Source: Arcuatula senhousia (taxonomy: Eukaryota; Mollusca; Bivalvia; Mytilida; Mytilidae). From it: a DNA stretch of 64,000 bases. The number at the start of each line of letters is the position of its first letter. Position 1 is the first letter of the stretch. Below are positions 1-15,400 of the stretch, in pieces. The stretch lies in the NCBI GenBank assembly GCA_963971305.1, contig OZ020305.1, positions 48,465,080 through 48,529,079 of the forward strand, written 5' to 3'. The position numbers and the translations under genes were made by a program. The notes beneath the pieces were generated by a model, which saw only the letters and a list, made by a program, of their open reading frames with translations, was not told the DNA's origin and did not search any database.

Positions 1-301
1 TTTTCTGCTGAGAAAGAGTTCCCACTTATGTGCAAATTGACTTATATGCAAGAATAAACAGTAAAATAATAAACTTTTACTCCAAATGTAGTCCCATTAT
101 GAAATGGAGTATACCCAATGAGCTTTATAACTGCTCTAGTTTTTACCTTATCATAGTTTTAACAGGATTAAAGCTAAAATATTGCAAACTTGCCATACAA
201 TGCAGTTGTTCATGAATCAGTCTTTCTCAATAGCAATCAGCGACTTTGACTAGAAGATATAGTTGTTTTCTGTTCTTTTCTTAAATAATTTTTGCCTTGC
301 C

Positions 302-406
302 ATGTCACAGCGTAATCATAAACCTACGGAAGAAGGAGATGACTATGAATTTGATTCAGACAGCTCAGCTGAAAGCTATGAAGATATGAGTGGCCAAGAA
401 AAACCT
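302..406 (+). CDS. LCP2/BLNK: Adaptor exon 1 (first visible): acidic tyrosine region
   Basis: Encodes RNHKPTEEGDDYEFDSDSS followed by AESYEDMSGQEKP, resembling the acidic tyrosine patch near the N-terminus of BLNK. Donor GTAAGT follows CCT in phase 0. ATG at 302 is in frame, but a pyrimidine tract and AG at 309-310 could make this an internal exon starting at 311. Confidence 0.75.
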
Positions 407-3400
407 GTAAGTACAATATAAGTGGCAATACAACATTGAAAAGATGGTGAAATTGTGAGGTTTTAACACTTTTGGGTCGAAATGTTTGTCACACCAGGGG
501 AGATAATATTTGATAACAAAAACATGTAATGAACCTATCAGAGAAAAAATCTTTTGAGTTGAGTGTTTGGTTTCACAGAATTAAAAGTTTAAGATCCAGC
601 TGTATGACTTAAGATGTCTTAATTTTAACAAATTTAAAGAGCTGGCCAGTAAAATTGTGTCAAACTTGTCAAACTATCCTTAAAACTTTTATAAGAAGTC
701 AAATAATATATATCAGTGACACTAGTAAAAAAAAAATAGTACAAACAATACCAAATACAATTTTTGCTTAAAAATTCTTAACTGAAACTAGCTGTACAGC
801 ATATTACAGAAAAAAACCTTTCCACCATTTTTGCACAAGAAGGTTAGTGCATACAAACTATTTTGAATTGGTGTATAAACTTTATTTTCCATGTATTTGC
901 CAATTCCTGTACATAATGTGAATTTTAGCAATTTATGAGTTAGAAATATTTTATGGATATCATAAAGTTTTTCAGCTGTTTAGACAACTTAAAAAGTTTA
1001 TTTCAGTTTTGGAACTGAATTTGATGGCCACACTGTATTTCTTTTTGTATTCACTTTGTTTGTCCCTTTAAGTGCACTTGCAGCAGCATAGGCAGTTTCC
1101 AATAACATGAATATACTAACCACAATGTAACTACTGATTTAGTTTGATTATCATGATTATAATTGGATTATTTTTTTTAATTTAAAAAAAATTAAATTCA
1201 GTGATTATCCAACTCTGTTTCTCATGATTAGTTTTTAATATTAATTTTAAAACTCAAAAAAATCTCTAAGTAATTTTTTCTAAAAGTTCAATTTTAGAAT
1301 AAGGATTAAGCTACCTAAGAAGTTAAGAAATGTTTTACCCCCACAAACTAAATTTGGAGGTTATATTGGAATCACATTGTCTGTCTGTCTGTCTGTCAGT
1401 TTTTCCACATATCTCGTAAATGTATCTCTTTCTTAACTGATTGATGGATTTTGATTAAACTTTACATGGAGCAAGTACATCATAATGGAGAATTTGTAAA
1501 AATGCTCTCTGAGATAATTCAGAGGGGATAATTGGACAATTAATTAAAAAAAAAATAAAGTGGTCAATGACAGACCTTGTGTCAGTTAGCGCAACTCCTC
1601 CTAAGCCACTAAAGGATGTGTGTCATATGTAGCTGTGCATGAAGAAATTTCATTGTGATCAAATATAATTAAGGGGAGATAATATGACTTTAATTTTATA
1701 AATGAAGTGTTCAAAGGGAAATCTCACGAGCACAACTAAATTATCCCAGACTACTGAATGGATTTCCATGAAACTATAATGGAGATGTACATGAAGGAAT
1801 TCTATTGTGTTCAAATATCATGTATTAGAGATAATTGAACTATAGTTTTGGGGGACAATATAGAGTCCAATGTTAAACAGGAAGTTTCCTTTTGTGAGCT
1901 TGCTTACAGTATTCCTTGTATTCTTTAAGTTAGAAGTTTGACAGTTGTTCTTGCAAAAGATATATATTTTTAAACTGTTTATTTCATTACTAGTACATGT
2001 ACAAATGTAATAAATTATATTGTCCTTGGCATGGAGCATGTGGATTCTACTCTTTCTAATTCATCTGTGAATTCCATGTAGTTTTAAAAAGTTTAAATAA
2101 CCATTTCTTTAATGAAAAGATTAATTTAGTTTTTGGCCGGATTTCACAGAGTGAAAAATCCAGGTGATAAAATGGTGAATGTCGGGCGGGCGGCGGGCGG
2201 GTGGGTGGGGAATGAGTATGTGTAACAGTTTTCTCAGCAATTTCTTATCACAGCTTCTTGATATTTGGTATACAGCATTAGGGGTCCCATAATGTGGGAT
2301 TCGATTTCAGGTCTGTTGCTCACCTACTTCCTGTTAAACAAAATCCAGCCATTTTTGACTTTTGACAGATAGTTTTATTATTCTTTAATCAAAAGATAAA
2401 CAAAAAAATTATTCTTTAATCAAAAGATAAATTAAAAATCTCTCATAACTAAATGTTTGATGAGAAAACATAATTGTCTCTATTTTCATCATTCATGTTA
2501 TTTGCTTGAGAAAAAAATAGCCAAGAGACTCATAAAATGTGCATTATAGAAACTTCAATTTATGGTTCCATAAATCCAATGTTCTTTAGCCAATCCTTAT
2601 AAATGAATTTACCAGTACACCTAAATTAGAAAAAAGTTATATTTTCATCAATAGTTAAGCATACAAATATGCACAGTTGTTATTAAAAAAACATGTATAA
2701 AGTGTGTTAAGGCAAAATATATTTCTGTAACCTTATTAACAAGATCGAACTACTGCTTTACTTTGCTGCTTTTTATAGCCGCCTTAGATCTGCTTTTATA
2801 TTGCAGCCTTCACTGCCAAAACGAGGCTACAAAGAACAGAAAACAGCACCGCCACCTACACCAGCAAAGTTCAAGGTTATTTGCAGTTGTCTTTTAAACT
2901 GTCCCTTTCCTAGTGACTTTGGAGATGTTTGGTTACTAACTGTTTATTTGCATTTTGTTGATTTGTAACCCTTGGTGTGAGAGTGCCAACCTTTGTTCAT
3001 TTAAAACAAAAAATCACTTTTATTTCTAGCATGTTTATCACCATTTTTCTATGAACTTTTTTAAGGCCAAAATAAAATAATTCCTCGATTCTCATCTAAG
3101 TTTCTGGAAAATATGAGGGGGCAGGTGATTGTTATTTTTTATTCATTTTGATATTTTGTTGGAATTTGACCAAAAATAAACATAATTTTCTAAACAAATT
3201 TTGGAGGATCTGAAAAAAATTGGGGAGGGAGAGGATGAGAATCAAAGATATTTTTTATATTGGCCTAATGTCTATTATTTTACAACAGTTGGCACTTAAT
3301 GGATGTGTTTTACATTGTGTTAATATCTTTTCTATATATCGTTTCTCTTTTATTATAGAAATTATAATGATTTGTATCCTTAGAAATAGTTAGAAAATTA

Positions 3401-6400
3401 TTTATATACCATTAAAAAATGTGTAACTATTTAGGTAGGTATTTTTTTTAATTTCCAAAGGGGAAACTTAAAAATTGATTTATAAAATGATTAACGGAAT
3501 ATATGCAGGTGTATAGTTCTAAACATCTGAATGTATTTGTATTACTTGTTACTTTAATTTCTGTACTATTAAGGCTGCATGCTCAGTTTTGTTAAATTCA
3601 TATAACATAAGACTTTGTTTCCTTTTATGCAGTCATTCTCTTACAAACTTTCCTGAGATTTTTAAGGAATTGTTAACCACCATATCATTACTGACCTTTG
3701 TTTTACATGAAATATATGACTCGATAATTATTTTTGTGTGAATTTTCCTATAACATATATCCTTAAAGACTCCTAAAAATCCAACAGTGTGTCACTGTGT
3801 CTTAGGTATTCTTTGAATAATATATTTTTCTCTCTTTCATTGCAATGGTTACTGAGTGGCTAAAATTACATTTGGAAATTTAATTCCTGGGTCATGCTTC
3901 AATTTTTCTGAAAGTTTTCTTGTCATTTCTTTTTTTTAGGATGGACACAAGTAACAGATTCTCCTTAAAAAAAAATCATGGATTAATTGGTTTCTCCACC
4001 CCATGACAGTTTATTTTATTTTAACATGCTTGCCAAGGTTTGCATTTTGAAAATAAAAAGCAACCATCTTTGGGATAAATTTATTGATCGACTCCTTACA
4101 GAATAAGAACTTATTTTTCTTATGATTGTTATCATAGTGATCACATCTCTTCAGTTGGCATGAAGTGTCCATGAGAGCGGAGTGCCCTATGGCATGTTGT
4201 AGCGAAAAATTAAAAATTTGTGTGGCAAATATTTTTTAGCAGCTTAAATTTAATTGTGCTTTTGATTTTGCATTGCATTTCAATATGGTAAATATTGTCA
4301 ATGGAACATCACACACTTAATAAATTAGATTTATATGCTGTGATTGCAGCTAGGCAATGCCTAAATCATATTACATGTTGTACAATGTTTATTCCCTGGA
4401 CACATAGTTAAAGTAAGGTACCATTCAACAAATACATGTATAGTATTCACTTGGCATTACACCTGCCCTTCTTAAAGATGTTCAAGAAAGATTTATTCAG
4501 GGTTTTTGTATCATGGTTGTGAGAGCTTTGTTTTACCTTCCGATGCTAAAAAAGCTTTATAATTTTCACTTCAAGTAATTTAATAACCTCTTTCTGACAC
4601 TCATTCCAAACCTGAAGTCAATTGTAAAGTTCTTAAATTACACTGCGTTGGTGATAATATTATGGAAGACTTAACACTTTAAAGGTTTTTCAGAGCAAAT
4701 AATGGATCATCGCAACAAGAGAAGTATTTTCCAGAAGATTAAGACTTGTAAACTTCTAGGCCAGTTGTCCAGAAAAAGAAAATTTTGAGTGTCTATTGTT
4801 GACAAACATTTTCTTGTTTTTCTTCAATTTTAGATGTGTTGGGTAATAATATAAAAATCATCTGAGAGATGAAAAACTGCAAAAGATTTGAAGAAATTTA
4901 AAAAAAAATGTAATTTCTTTCATTCAATGATAAACTTGTGGTTTTGCAAAGTGGAAAAGAAGACAAATTTCATAGTTTGTAAATTTTGAAACACCTTTCT
5001 GCCTCCACCGTCTTAATTGATTATAAAACAATTATGTTTTCATAATTTAAACAGATAAGCTGATGTGGCAAATCATAATTTGAAAAGAATTGCTGCAAGT
5101 TTATTTTTAAACAAAAGAATTAATGTTTTGCTAGTATAAAAAAATGCAAAAGGAGCTAAGGATGACCATGATCTTGTGCATACAGTTACTACATACAGTG
5201 TTTTTTGTCTCGCCTGCCATGCAAAGACGCGGAAGGCAAGACAAAGGTATTGCTCTACGGCAGCGGCGGCGTCATAAACTTTTTTGTAAGACTTTTGTGG
5301 ACAATGAATTGCTTGAAAAGTATAATAGCTAGGCATCTGATATTTGGTATACAGACAGTTCAGGTTATGGTCTATGCAACTGTTACCATGCCGTGTGACC
5401 CTGTCCCCATTTTCATGCTCCAGTGACTCTGTGAACTTAGGTCTTTTTTCCGGCTGTAAACTTTTTTGTAAGACTTTTGTGGACGGTGAATTGCTGGCAA
5501 AGTATAATAGCTTGGCATCTGATATTTGGTATACATACAGTTCAGGTTATGCAACTGTCACCATGCCGTGTGACCCTGATCCCATTTCATGCTCCAGTGA
5601 CTCTGTGAACTTGGGTCTTTTTTCAGGCCGTAAACTTTTTTGTAAGACTTTTGTGGACAATGAATTGCTGGAAAAGTATAACAGCTAGGCATCTGAAATT
5701 TGGTATAAAGACAGTATAGGTTATGGTCTATGCAACTGTCACCATGTCGTGTGACCCTGACCCCATTTTCACACTCCAGTGGCTCTGTGAACTTAGGTCT
5801 TTTTTCAGGCTGTTAACTTTTTTGTAAGACTTTTGTGGACGATGAATTGCTGGAAAAGTTTAATAGCTAGGCATCGGATATTTGGTAAACAGACAATTCA
5901 GGCTATGGTCTACGCAACTGTCACCATGCCCTGTGACGTTGTCCCAATTTTCTGCTCCAGTGACTCTTTGAACTTAGGTCTTTTTTAAGGCCGTAAACTT
6001 TTTTGTAAGACTTTGTGGACGATGAATTGCTGGAAAAGTATAATAGTTAGGCATCTGATATTTGGTATACAGACAGTATAGGTTATGGTCTATGCAACTG
6101 TCACCATGCCGTGACCCTGACCCCATTTTCATGTCCAGTGACTCTGTGAACTTAGGTCTTTTTTCAGGCTGTAAACTTTTTTGTAAGACTTTTGTGGACG
6201 ATGAATTGCTGGAAAAGTATAATAGCTAGGCATCTGATATTTGGTATACAGACAGTTCAGGTTATGGTCTACGCAACTGTCACCATGCCGTGTGACCCTG
6301 ACCCCATTTTCACGCTCTAGTGACTCTGTGAACTTAGGTCTTTTTTTCAGGCAGAAAACTTTTTGTAAGACTTTTGTGGACAACGAATTGCTTGAAAATT

Positions 6401-9400
6401 ATAACAGCTAGGCATCTGATACTGGTTATACAGACACAATTTGTGTTTATATCAAGAAATGAAAGCTTAGGTGGTTGATTTTAGTGATGGTGCCGGCAGG
6501 CGAGACATACTTTTAGTGGCCACACTTGTTTTTAAAATTTGCCAACATAATCATTATTGAAGTGAAATAAGAATCTATGTAAAATTTTGTACCAAATGTA
6601 TATCTTTTATGCATTATCAAGACTAAAGTTTTACATCTATACTTTGCCAAATTTTATCTGTAAATTTGAATACTACCACACATTTTTATACCCCCGCTTC
6701 GAAGAAGAGGGGGGTATACTGTTTTACCCTTGTCCGTTCGTCCGTTCGTCCGTCCGTAACAAAACTTCCGTCGCAGTTTTACTAAGCAACTACATGAGAT
6801 AGAGTTTTGATATTTGGTATATAGCTTTATCCTATAGTGCCATATGGTGTATACCGATTTTATGATCATAGGTAGTTTACTTCCTGTTTACCGAATACTT
6901 AGGTTTTTACACATAATGGACATAAATGCAAAATTTCCGTCACATTTTCCCAAGCAACTACATGAGATAGAGGTCTGATATTTTGTATATAGCTTTATCC
7001 TATAGTACCATATGGTGTATACTGATTTTATGCTCCTAGGTAATCTACTTCCTGTTTACCGAATACTTAGGTTTTATACATAATGGACATAAATGCAAAA
7101 TTTCCGTCACATTTTTCCAAGCAACTACATGAGATAGAGGTCTGATATTTTGTATACAGCTTTATCATATAAGACCATATGGTGTATACTGATTTTATGG
7201 TCGTAGGTAGACTACTTCCTGTTTACCGAATACTTAGGTTTTTACACATAATGGACATAAATGCAAAATTTCCGTCACATTTTCCCAAGCAACTACATGA
7301 GATAGAGGTCTGATATTTTGTATATAGCTTTATCCTATAGTACCATATGGTGTATACCGATTTTATGCTCCTAGGTAATCTACTTCCTGTTTACCGAATA
7401 CTTAGGTTTTACACATAATGGACATAAATGCAAAATTTCCGTCACATTTTCTCAAGCAACTACATGAGATAGAGGTCTGATATTTTGTATACAGCTTTAT
7501 CATATAGGACCATATGGTGTATACCAATTTTATGGTCCTAGGTAGACTACTTCCTGTTTACGGAATACTTAGGTTTTTACACATAAATGGACATAAATGC
7601 AAAAGGACTAGAGCCACGAACCCCCATATTTGGCCCTGTTCATACTCAAATATCAAAATTGGTTTGTTTTACACCAAAATTTGTGTATGTATAGCTGAAT
7701 GTCTGTGTTAAAAGAGAAAAGATTTGGTTATGGTGTATAAATGAATTTTCAAGTACCCTAACCCTTCAAAAATAGCCTAAATCAGTGATTTTTTACTTTT
7801 TGGCCGGAATGACATGTTTTTCAGTCACAATTTTGTGATTTTCTATGTGGCGCCACCCCTCGCCCATCGAATTTTTTGTTGAAATATGAAGAAAATAATG
7901 TATTTATAAAATTTAAGCAAAAATATTTATGGGCGAGGGGTGGCGCCCATGTCATTTTCACCAAAAACCAGGTGGAAAATTGTGAAATTTAGCTGAAATT
8001 AGCATATGTTTAATTTTAGCGTCACTTTATGACGTCATTACAACGTCACAAGTACAGAAAACTTTAAAATTGATTTTGTTTTGTAACAAGTAATCATTCT
8101 AGACTACTTGGCCACAAAAATCTTATCTAACAAATGAATTTGAAAAAATGGCCCGATTTAGGGCAAAATATGAGGGTTCGTGGCTTTAGTCCTTTCTCTC
8201 ACAGTTTCCCAAGCAACTACATGAGATAGAGGTCTGATATTTTGCATATAGCTTTATCCTATAGTTCCATATGGTGTTTAGTGATTTTATGTTCCTAGGT
8301 CAACTACTTCCTGTCTGCAGAGTATTCAAGCTTGTATGCATGGCTTAGTTTGGGGAGCGGGGGTATCACTAGTGAGTATTAGCTCACAGATTTACTTGTT
8401 TTTTATATCATTTATAAATGTTTGTTGTGCTAAAATAAAATTTGTCTTAAAAAAGAAGATAGAGTTATTCAACAAACAAGCTGATCAATATTTGTACAGT
8501 TCTTTGAATGTTTTAATGTTTTAATAAAGAACAATGAATGCACTGTTAGTTTGATTATATTTTATTAGCCGAAGCACAATTGTTCATGCACTTCATCAAA
8601 GAAACTACTGTTACAGTACAGTTTGATCTCATCATTAAAACCATATCACATTTTTCGGCCTTTATTGTTTTTTTAGGGGGGATGAATGCATGTACAAACC
8701 TGACAGTTACCTGTTCATAATTTTTTTTCAGTTTATTCTCTCTAAACCAAAACCATATTATTAGCATTGACCTTTAAATAATATTTTGGTTTTTAGTACA
8801 TGTACTGTAAAACAGGAAATTTTTGTGTAATCTTTTTTTTTGTGGTAATTAAGACCACTGAATTTTAGTTAGCGCTGTAATGTTATTGTCCATAGACAAC
8901 AATTGACAGCAAGTATATTAGTGCTGTAAAATTTTGGTGATAGCAACATGAAAATTAATAGTGAAAATAAACGTGTCATGAAAATTTGCCAGTTTATAGT
9001 ATCTTGTCAACAACATTTTGTCCCATGTCTGTGTTTTGGGGTGAAAGCTAAGTGTATACCAAATTTCTGCTGCAAAAAGATTTAATTTAATTAACAGTTT
9101 CTAATCATATATGTCCCAGTATATATGCATCACCTAAGAGTGTAATCATTGTTAAACAACTTATGATTTATTTAAATAGTCTGTCTGTCTGTCTGTAAGT
9201 CAGAATACATGTGTCCAGTTCATTAATTGTTATAACTGCCTCCGATTAAACGCCTGTATATTAGTTAATTTTTATACAGAATTTGTTAGGACAAATAGAA
9301 TACCAATTGGCCAAAAATTCAAATCTATTGTATAACAAATTTGTTAAACACTTTCAAGCACATCACAGTGTATCATTATGTAAGTAGCATTTCTGTTTGT

Positions 9401-12400
9401 CTGGGTAATTCTCTACCTACCTGTACATCATGTACACTGTTACATAGAATCTTTATCTTGATTCTGGCCTATTTTTTATTACAGTCTCCCTCCCCTCCTC
9501 AGGACACCTATGATGATGGCACACCTGGAGAAATCTATGATGATGCTGAATTTGATGAACAAGGATCTGAGGTATTTAAATTTCATCTTAATTAAATTTC
9601 AACATTTCTGGTTTCATGTAATTTTCAGGAAAAAAAACCTGTAGTTTTTGAGAATGAAGATAGAATATAGCCATTTTTTTGCAATATATCACTAGAGTGA
9701 ATGATGCAGTAATATAGTATGGTGAAAGTCATGCAACTTTGATAACAGTTATCAGGACTGTCAAGTTTCTTAAGCCCTTTGCATGAGATTTGACAAAAAA
9801 AATCAGGATCAAACTTTCATTTTAGGTGTGGACTCACTTAGCCTATTTCTTGTGATATGAAATCTTGCTATTTTTTTTAAAATTCTGACTCATATTCAGA
9901 GACATGACTATAGATATGAAGGTCAATCCTAAAAATCAAATTTTATGTTTTGTGAAGATTTATGCCCCCCTTAAAAGTTAACTGTTATTTTTTGTGCAGC
10001 TTTATGCCCCCCCCTTAAGAGTCAAATGTTTTGTTTTGTGAAGATTTTTGTTGAAGACTTGAAAATATTAAAAAAGTTCTTATGATTAATGTTTCTTTAA
10101 GATTTAGTAGAAATAGGTTTAAATTTAAGAATGTTAAACTGGCTTTTTGATTTTATAGGGCGAACAAGAAACTTACGATGATATGGAGGTAGCACAAGAC
10201 GATGTAAGTTTAATGATCATTTTTGTTTCATTACTTATCCATTTGTTTACAAGGTGAGGTAAAGGTTCAGTTTTATTTAATCATTTCAAAAAAGAAATGA
10301 GATGACCAAACACTGTAAACTACAAGTATGCAGTATTAAGACAGGGAGTTGTTTTCATTTTATTCATAAATCCAAAAACCTTTACCTATTTTTTTCTTTG
10401 CATGCAAGTTTATTTCAAGCATGTACCCATAGGCTGACAAATACCAAATAAAACAACTAACAAGAAATCAAAGTATTCTTTTTAGTAAAACTATTACATG
10501 TATAGCACTCCTTAAGTTTTTAATTTGATTTGGAATGGTATTTGTCTTGACAAATGAGTTCAGTATGTTTTCTATATGTGGTATCTAAGAACTGTTGACA
10601 TTTCCAACAAGTAATATGCATGTAATCAGTACTGGTACCTTTCTTCATGGAATGTTTAGGTGGAGGCTCCATCAAGCTTTACATTAATGTTGTTTGGTAT
10701 GCAATAAGTCAAGAGTTCCTTTTCATTTTGACTGTTTAATCAAATTAAGAGGAATAGAAAATTTTGAAAGTGTTTTTTTGTCAGCAATATTGGCATGTTC
10801 TTGTTTCTCTAACCTGAAAACGACCTTTTAAACTTTCAACCATTGGAAGTTAAAGTCTCAATTTATCTTGTCTTAGCATTTTCATTAAATTATTTGAAGT
10901 TTTACATTAATAAAAAAATTCCGCACTATACTAACATCTTAAACTCCCTTGCATGTCTATGTATTGTTTTGACATTTAGATTCAACAAGAAGTATATGCT
11001 GAATGTGCTGATGAACCCATCCCTAGTAGATCTAAACCACAACCACAACAAGAGGTCAAGTATAGGAAATAATATTATTATAAGTTTGAACAAAATACAA
11101 GTTTATTTATGAAGCTCACTCAGAAAAGAAAACTTTTGTCGCCTGTAATGTTTTGCAAAGCGACATAAAGGGGTTATTTTGGCACTATCCCAAGGCTTGC
11201 AGCATCTCACACCGGGATCTCACAGCTCACAAAATTTCTATCACAATGTCCCAAGCATCAGCACACCACAACCTCTTGATTTTTGATATGTAGCTTAATC
11301 CTACAAAAAGACATGGAGAATCCAATAAGCGATTTAGTAATTTGGAGTGGCCTTATGGAATACTTTGAGACCCAGACAACTTATGGGTAAGTTTTACATA
11401 AGAAGACCACCATTCTAGTATTTATAGAACATTTTAATTGGTGAGTCTAAACTGAGAGCTAGTTATGTGGCCATCTGTGATGACCAAAGCTATGGTCTTT
11501 CTTGGCTTTTGGTTATGGTTGTGCAGCCCTAGATGGTGGTCTATTTTGTATCCTATAAATGAAATGTTACTAATATTTGCATGTGCTCATAGCCTTTGGG
11601 TAGATATGTGTATGTCAACTTTTTATTTTGCATGGGTTAATAAGATCTGAATGGGCATCAATGTAGAAATACCGAACCAAAACCAAACAAAACAATATTT
11701 CAAATTTCGTCTAAAAAAGAAGAAAAACCTGTGTAAGAGTTTTGATAGAAGCAAAGAGATTTAATTGGGCATTTGAATGATGAAAGTCTAATAGGACATA
11801 GACGACATTTTCCAACATAAACAAGAACAACACAAAAACAAACAAATAACCAAACAACAATCGACAACACAAGCTCAAGTTGAAAGAAGAGTGAACTCAA
11901 GTGCAACAACCCAAAAAACAAACAAAATAATCAAACAAAAATCATCATTACAAGTTCAGGTTTTAAGGAGAGTGAATTCAGGTGCTCTGTAAGGGTAAAC
12001 AGTTACTGGGTATACAGAGAAAAAAAATGGAACAGTTTTCTCAGCTACTACTTTTTCCATGCAGTCACTTTTCATATTTGGTATACAGCTTCACAATGAT
12101 TTTCCATAATATGGGTCTGTCAATCACTTACTTCCTGTTTAATAACAGATTTTTTTACACTTCAGTTTGTACAAGAAAATTATGATGAATTTGGAGGAGT
12201 TGCTGAGGTAAGGTTATTTACTATATTAATAAAGTTTTAAGGTGGGATCAAATATTTTTATGATTGCTACATGTTATATAGAAAATAATAAGAACCTTTA
12301 GAAAACTCACACAATACATGAAACATTGCAACAGAACAATGGATCTGGAGCATAATTGACCAACACTAAGTGACCAACTAAGAAAAAAGAAGCCGAGACT

Positions 12401-15400
12401 ACCCCACCTGTATGTGATTAGGTTTGTACGTTACCTGCTCAAGGTTAGTTGTTTCCTCTGGGCACTCCGGTTTCCTCCAACATTAAAACTGGCCCCCTAT
12501 ATGGCTCAGGTGCGTCAAAAAAGGTACACACACACAAAAGAAGCAAATTGTTCAATTAAAGTTTGTTTTCATAGAATACAGTTTCAAATTATGCAATATA
12601 AAGGTAATGCTTTATGTTGTTACCTGATACTCAACTTTCCAACTTTATATATGGTATCTGTGCTTACAGGATATGTATGAAGTTGAGGATGTGCCAGAAG
12701 ACACACAAGAAGAGGTAATCATGATTTAACTATCAACTTACATATATACTTATCCTTATCATTAGGTTTCTTCCATAAGATGGATTGTCTCACTCTATGC
12801 ATATTTTTAAGGTCTTTCAGTTCACTTTCAATTCTCTATCCTCATGTTTTCTTTAATTCTTCCTTAATAATGGTTGTTTTTTGTGAGGTGTCCATCTCAG
12901 TGTTGTTTGGATGATGATGCAGAGCTATTAAGTGACAATAAATATGAAATATTATACGACTGTTTTCATATCATAACGCATATCTTTCTGAGACGTCAAC
13001 ATCTATCCAAACTATCAATTATTTGAATTCTCAAGATAATGAATTGTTTGAAATTATCTTTATTTAAAGGATTATGATAGTCTTGTGAGTGTTTGAAAAG
13101 TGAACTTACAGTATATTTGGAAATAACAGACATTGATTTAAAAAGTGTGAAGTGCTGAGTTCTGCTGGCTGTTTTCCTTATTGTTGTTTTTATTGATGAT
13201 GTCTCATGTGCATTTATTACACATTTTAGTTTTTTGTATATCAGTGTATAATCATATTGACAGCATTTTGTCCTGTAAAATGTGATTTTCATATTTGATA
13301 TGTTTGTTTGGTTCTTTAATATACTTTTAGCTATTTCTATATTTTAGTTCTTTTAGTAGAATATATGGTATCATAATTAATGTTTTATTTTAATGATTAA
13401 GAATTGTTACCATAATATATACAGATAAACCATTTACTTTTAAAGAGAAAAAAGGAAAAAAAAATGTTTTCATATGTAAAATTCTAGTTTAAACTTTTAA
13501 TTCTTGTTGGTTAATAACCTTTTTGATTTTTCAAAAGCTAATTAAGTTATAATGAATACTAGTATTTATGAAATCTTTTTTTATGCATGCTGTAACACAT
13601 TTCTGCTGTAATAGAAAAATTCTCTGTGAAAAGCTTGCCCCAGTGTGATTACCTAATCTTCCAAATGTAATTATGTTGTGTGAAGTTTTCAAATAACACG
13701 CCTGGGAAACTCGCAAGTCGCAACCAAATATTGTTACCCAGGAGTTTATTGATACTAAGTGAAAAAAACACTTTTTGCAAGAATCAGAGAATGTCACTCC
13801 ATGTGAAAGTCACAGATCTTAAATATACCAAAAATAATAGTTAAGGCTGTATTTTAAGCCAGAAATCGTTTATATATTGTCAAGGCGATTCAATAAACCA
13901 GGACAAATACGGATTTAAGGAAAAATGTAACTTAATGTTATTAATTGAACAAAATAAACTGTTTTTGTTTATTTACAATTATTCAACAAATATACATGGA
14001 GTAACATTCTTCAATTTCTCAAATTTATTACATTAAATGTAAATCCGGAATTTTGGTTGCGATTTTCGAGTTTCCCAGGTGTGAATAAGTTGCATTGATT
14101 TTAAGTTTAGATGCACTCTGCTTCTGAACAATTAATGGGCTTCAACTTTCTAGGACTGAAAATAAAATGCATATTGGTGGATTCATGAATGTGTGGTTTT
14201 CAACAAAATCATTGTAGAAATTAATGCAAAATTCTTCTACATTGGAAATCAAAATTTGGATTGTCTGACTTGCGAAAACAATGAAAATGAACATACCCAT
14301 TAAAATAAAGCTTCTACAATATCTTGATTGTAGAAATCTGATAATATACTATCAATAGAAAATAATGAGATGTGGAATAAGTGTACGCAACACAGCCCAC
14401 AATTAAGCGGCAATTTAGAAAAACCACAATGGACAACCGCCAACAGCCTTCAACGAGGCCATTTGGCACTGCTCGTATAATTATATGAATCTGAAATTAT
14501 TTTGGACTTGGGAAAATTATTTTTCTAGACTTATGAGCTGACTGATCTGTTCTAAGGGGATTAGTCATGCCAGCATGGCGAAAGGATAAGTTAAGTTCAC
14601 ATGTTACATTTAATTGCTGCAATACTAACCCAAAACATGAGCCATGCCAGCATGACTAGCAACCTAAGTGGAGGTTAGTCTATTTCACAAATTATTTACT
14701 TATTTTCCAAGCTCCAAAATAATTCCTGATTCAAAAAATAACTTGTTTTCATTTTCTTTACAGTACCAAGAATGTGAGATAGGAGCACCCATTGCAGAGG
14801 ATGTATATCAGGTAAATAGTCTTTCATGTCAAGGTTGGAGGTTGCTTGCTTTTTTTCAAAGGCAGGTCTAAAAATTGTTGTTTATTTATGACATGTGTCA
14901 TGTGTTTTTATTCTTTATCTCTTTATTATACTACATGTATATTATAATGTATATGAATCACCCTGTCAGTCTGTCCATTTGTCCCATACCTCTAAGTACT
15001 ACTTCTCCAAAACAACCTGATAGATTTTGATTGGACTTTACATGAATGAAGTACAGGGAAATGTGAAAAAGTGTATATTATCTTTGGGAGATGATTGGAT
15101 TTAATAGACAATAAAGAGATATGGAATAAGTGTAGGTGACACAACCAACATTAAAGAAATGACGATTTAATAAATCACAATGGAAAACAGCCAGCAGTCT
15201 TCAACATGACCAGAGGTTACCGCTCGCTGTCTTGCATTGGCCCAAGATTGAAAAAAAACAATGCATAAGATTCAAACAAATCCCTAGATTATTAACGAAA
15301 GACCTATTTCTCGACATGAAACAAAAAAAAGATAGTTGACAAGGATTAACAAAAGTTTTGACAAGGATTAGGGATTAACACTAGCTTTGACATGGATTCC

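Larger units (their letters stand above)
407..2806. other. Adaptor intron 1
   Basis: AT-rich intron. Holds a degenerate family B tandem-element copy (1338-1925) and a G-rich dispersed repeat (2130-2345). I see nothing else in 407-1337. Confidence 0.6.
2876..9484. other. Adaptor intron 2 (6.6 kb)
   Basis: Mostly AT-rich. 2876-5200 shows no gene or clear repeat. It then contains two tandem-core elements (5207-6500 and 6690-8375), a nested TIR element (7603-8192) and a (GTCT)n run at 9179. Confidence 0.6.
12715..14763. other. Adaptor intron 7
   Basis: Holds an inverse copy of the GAGATGTGGAATAAGTG repeat (about 13135-13215), the TIR element 13697-14083 and a forward GAGATGTGGAATAAGTG copy at 14366-14470. 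The rest is AT-rich with no recognised content. Confidence 0.5.

Noticed and set aside
3931..3955. Possible 11-base micro-exon GATGGACACAA between TTTTTTTTAG and GTAACA
   Set aside because: It would break the phase between exons 2 and 3, which are both phase 0.
5073..6383. Several open frames of 60-114 codons on both strands
   Set aside because: They lie in a 180-base tandem array. The unit length is divisible by three, so chance frames stay open. No protein pattern is recognised.
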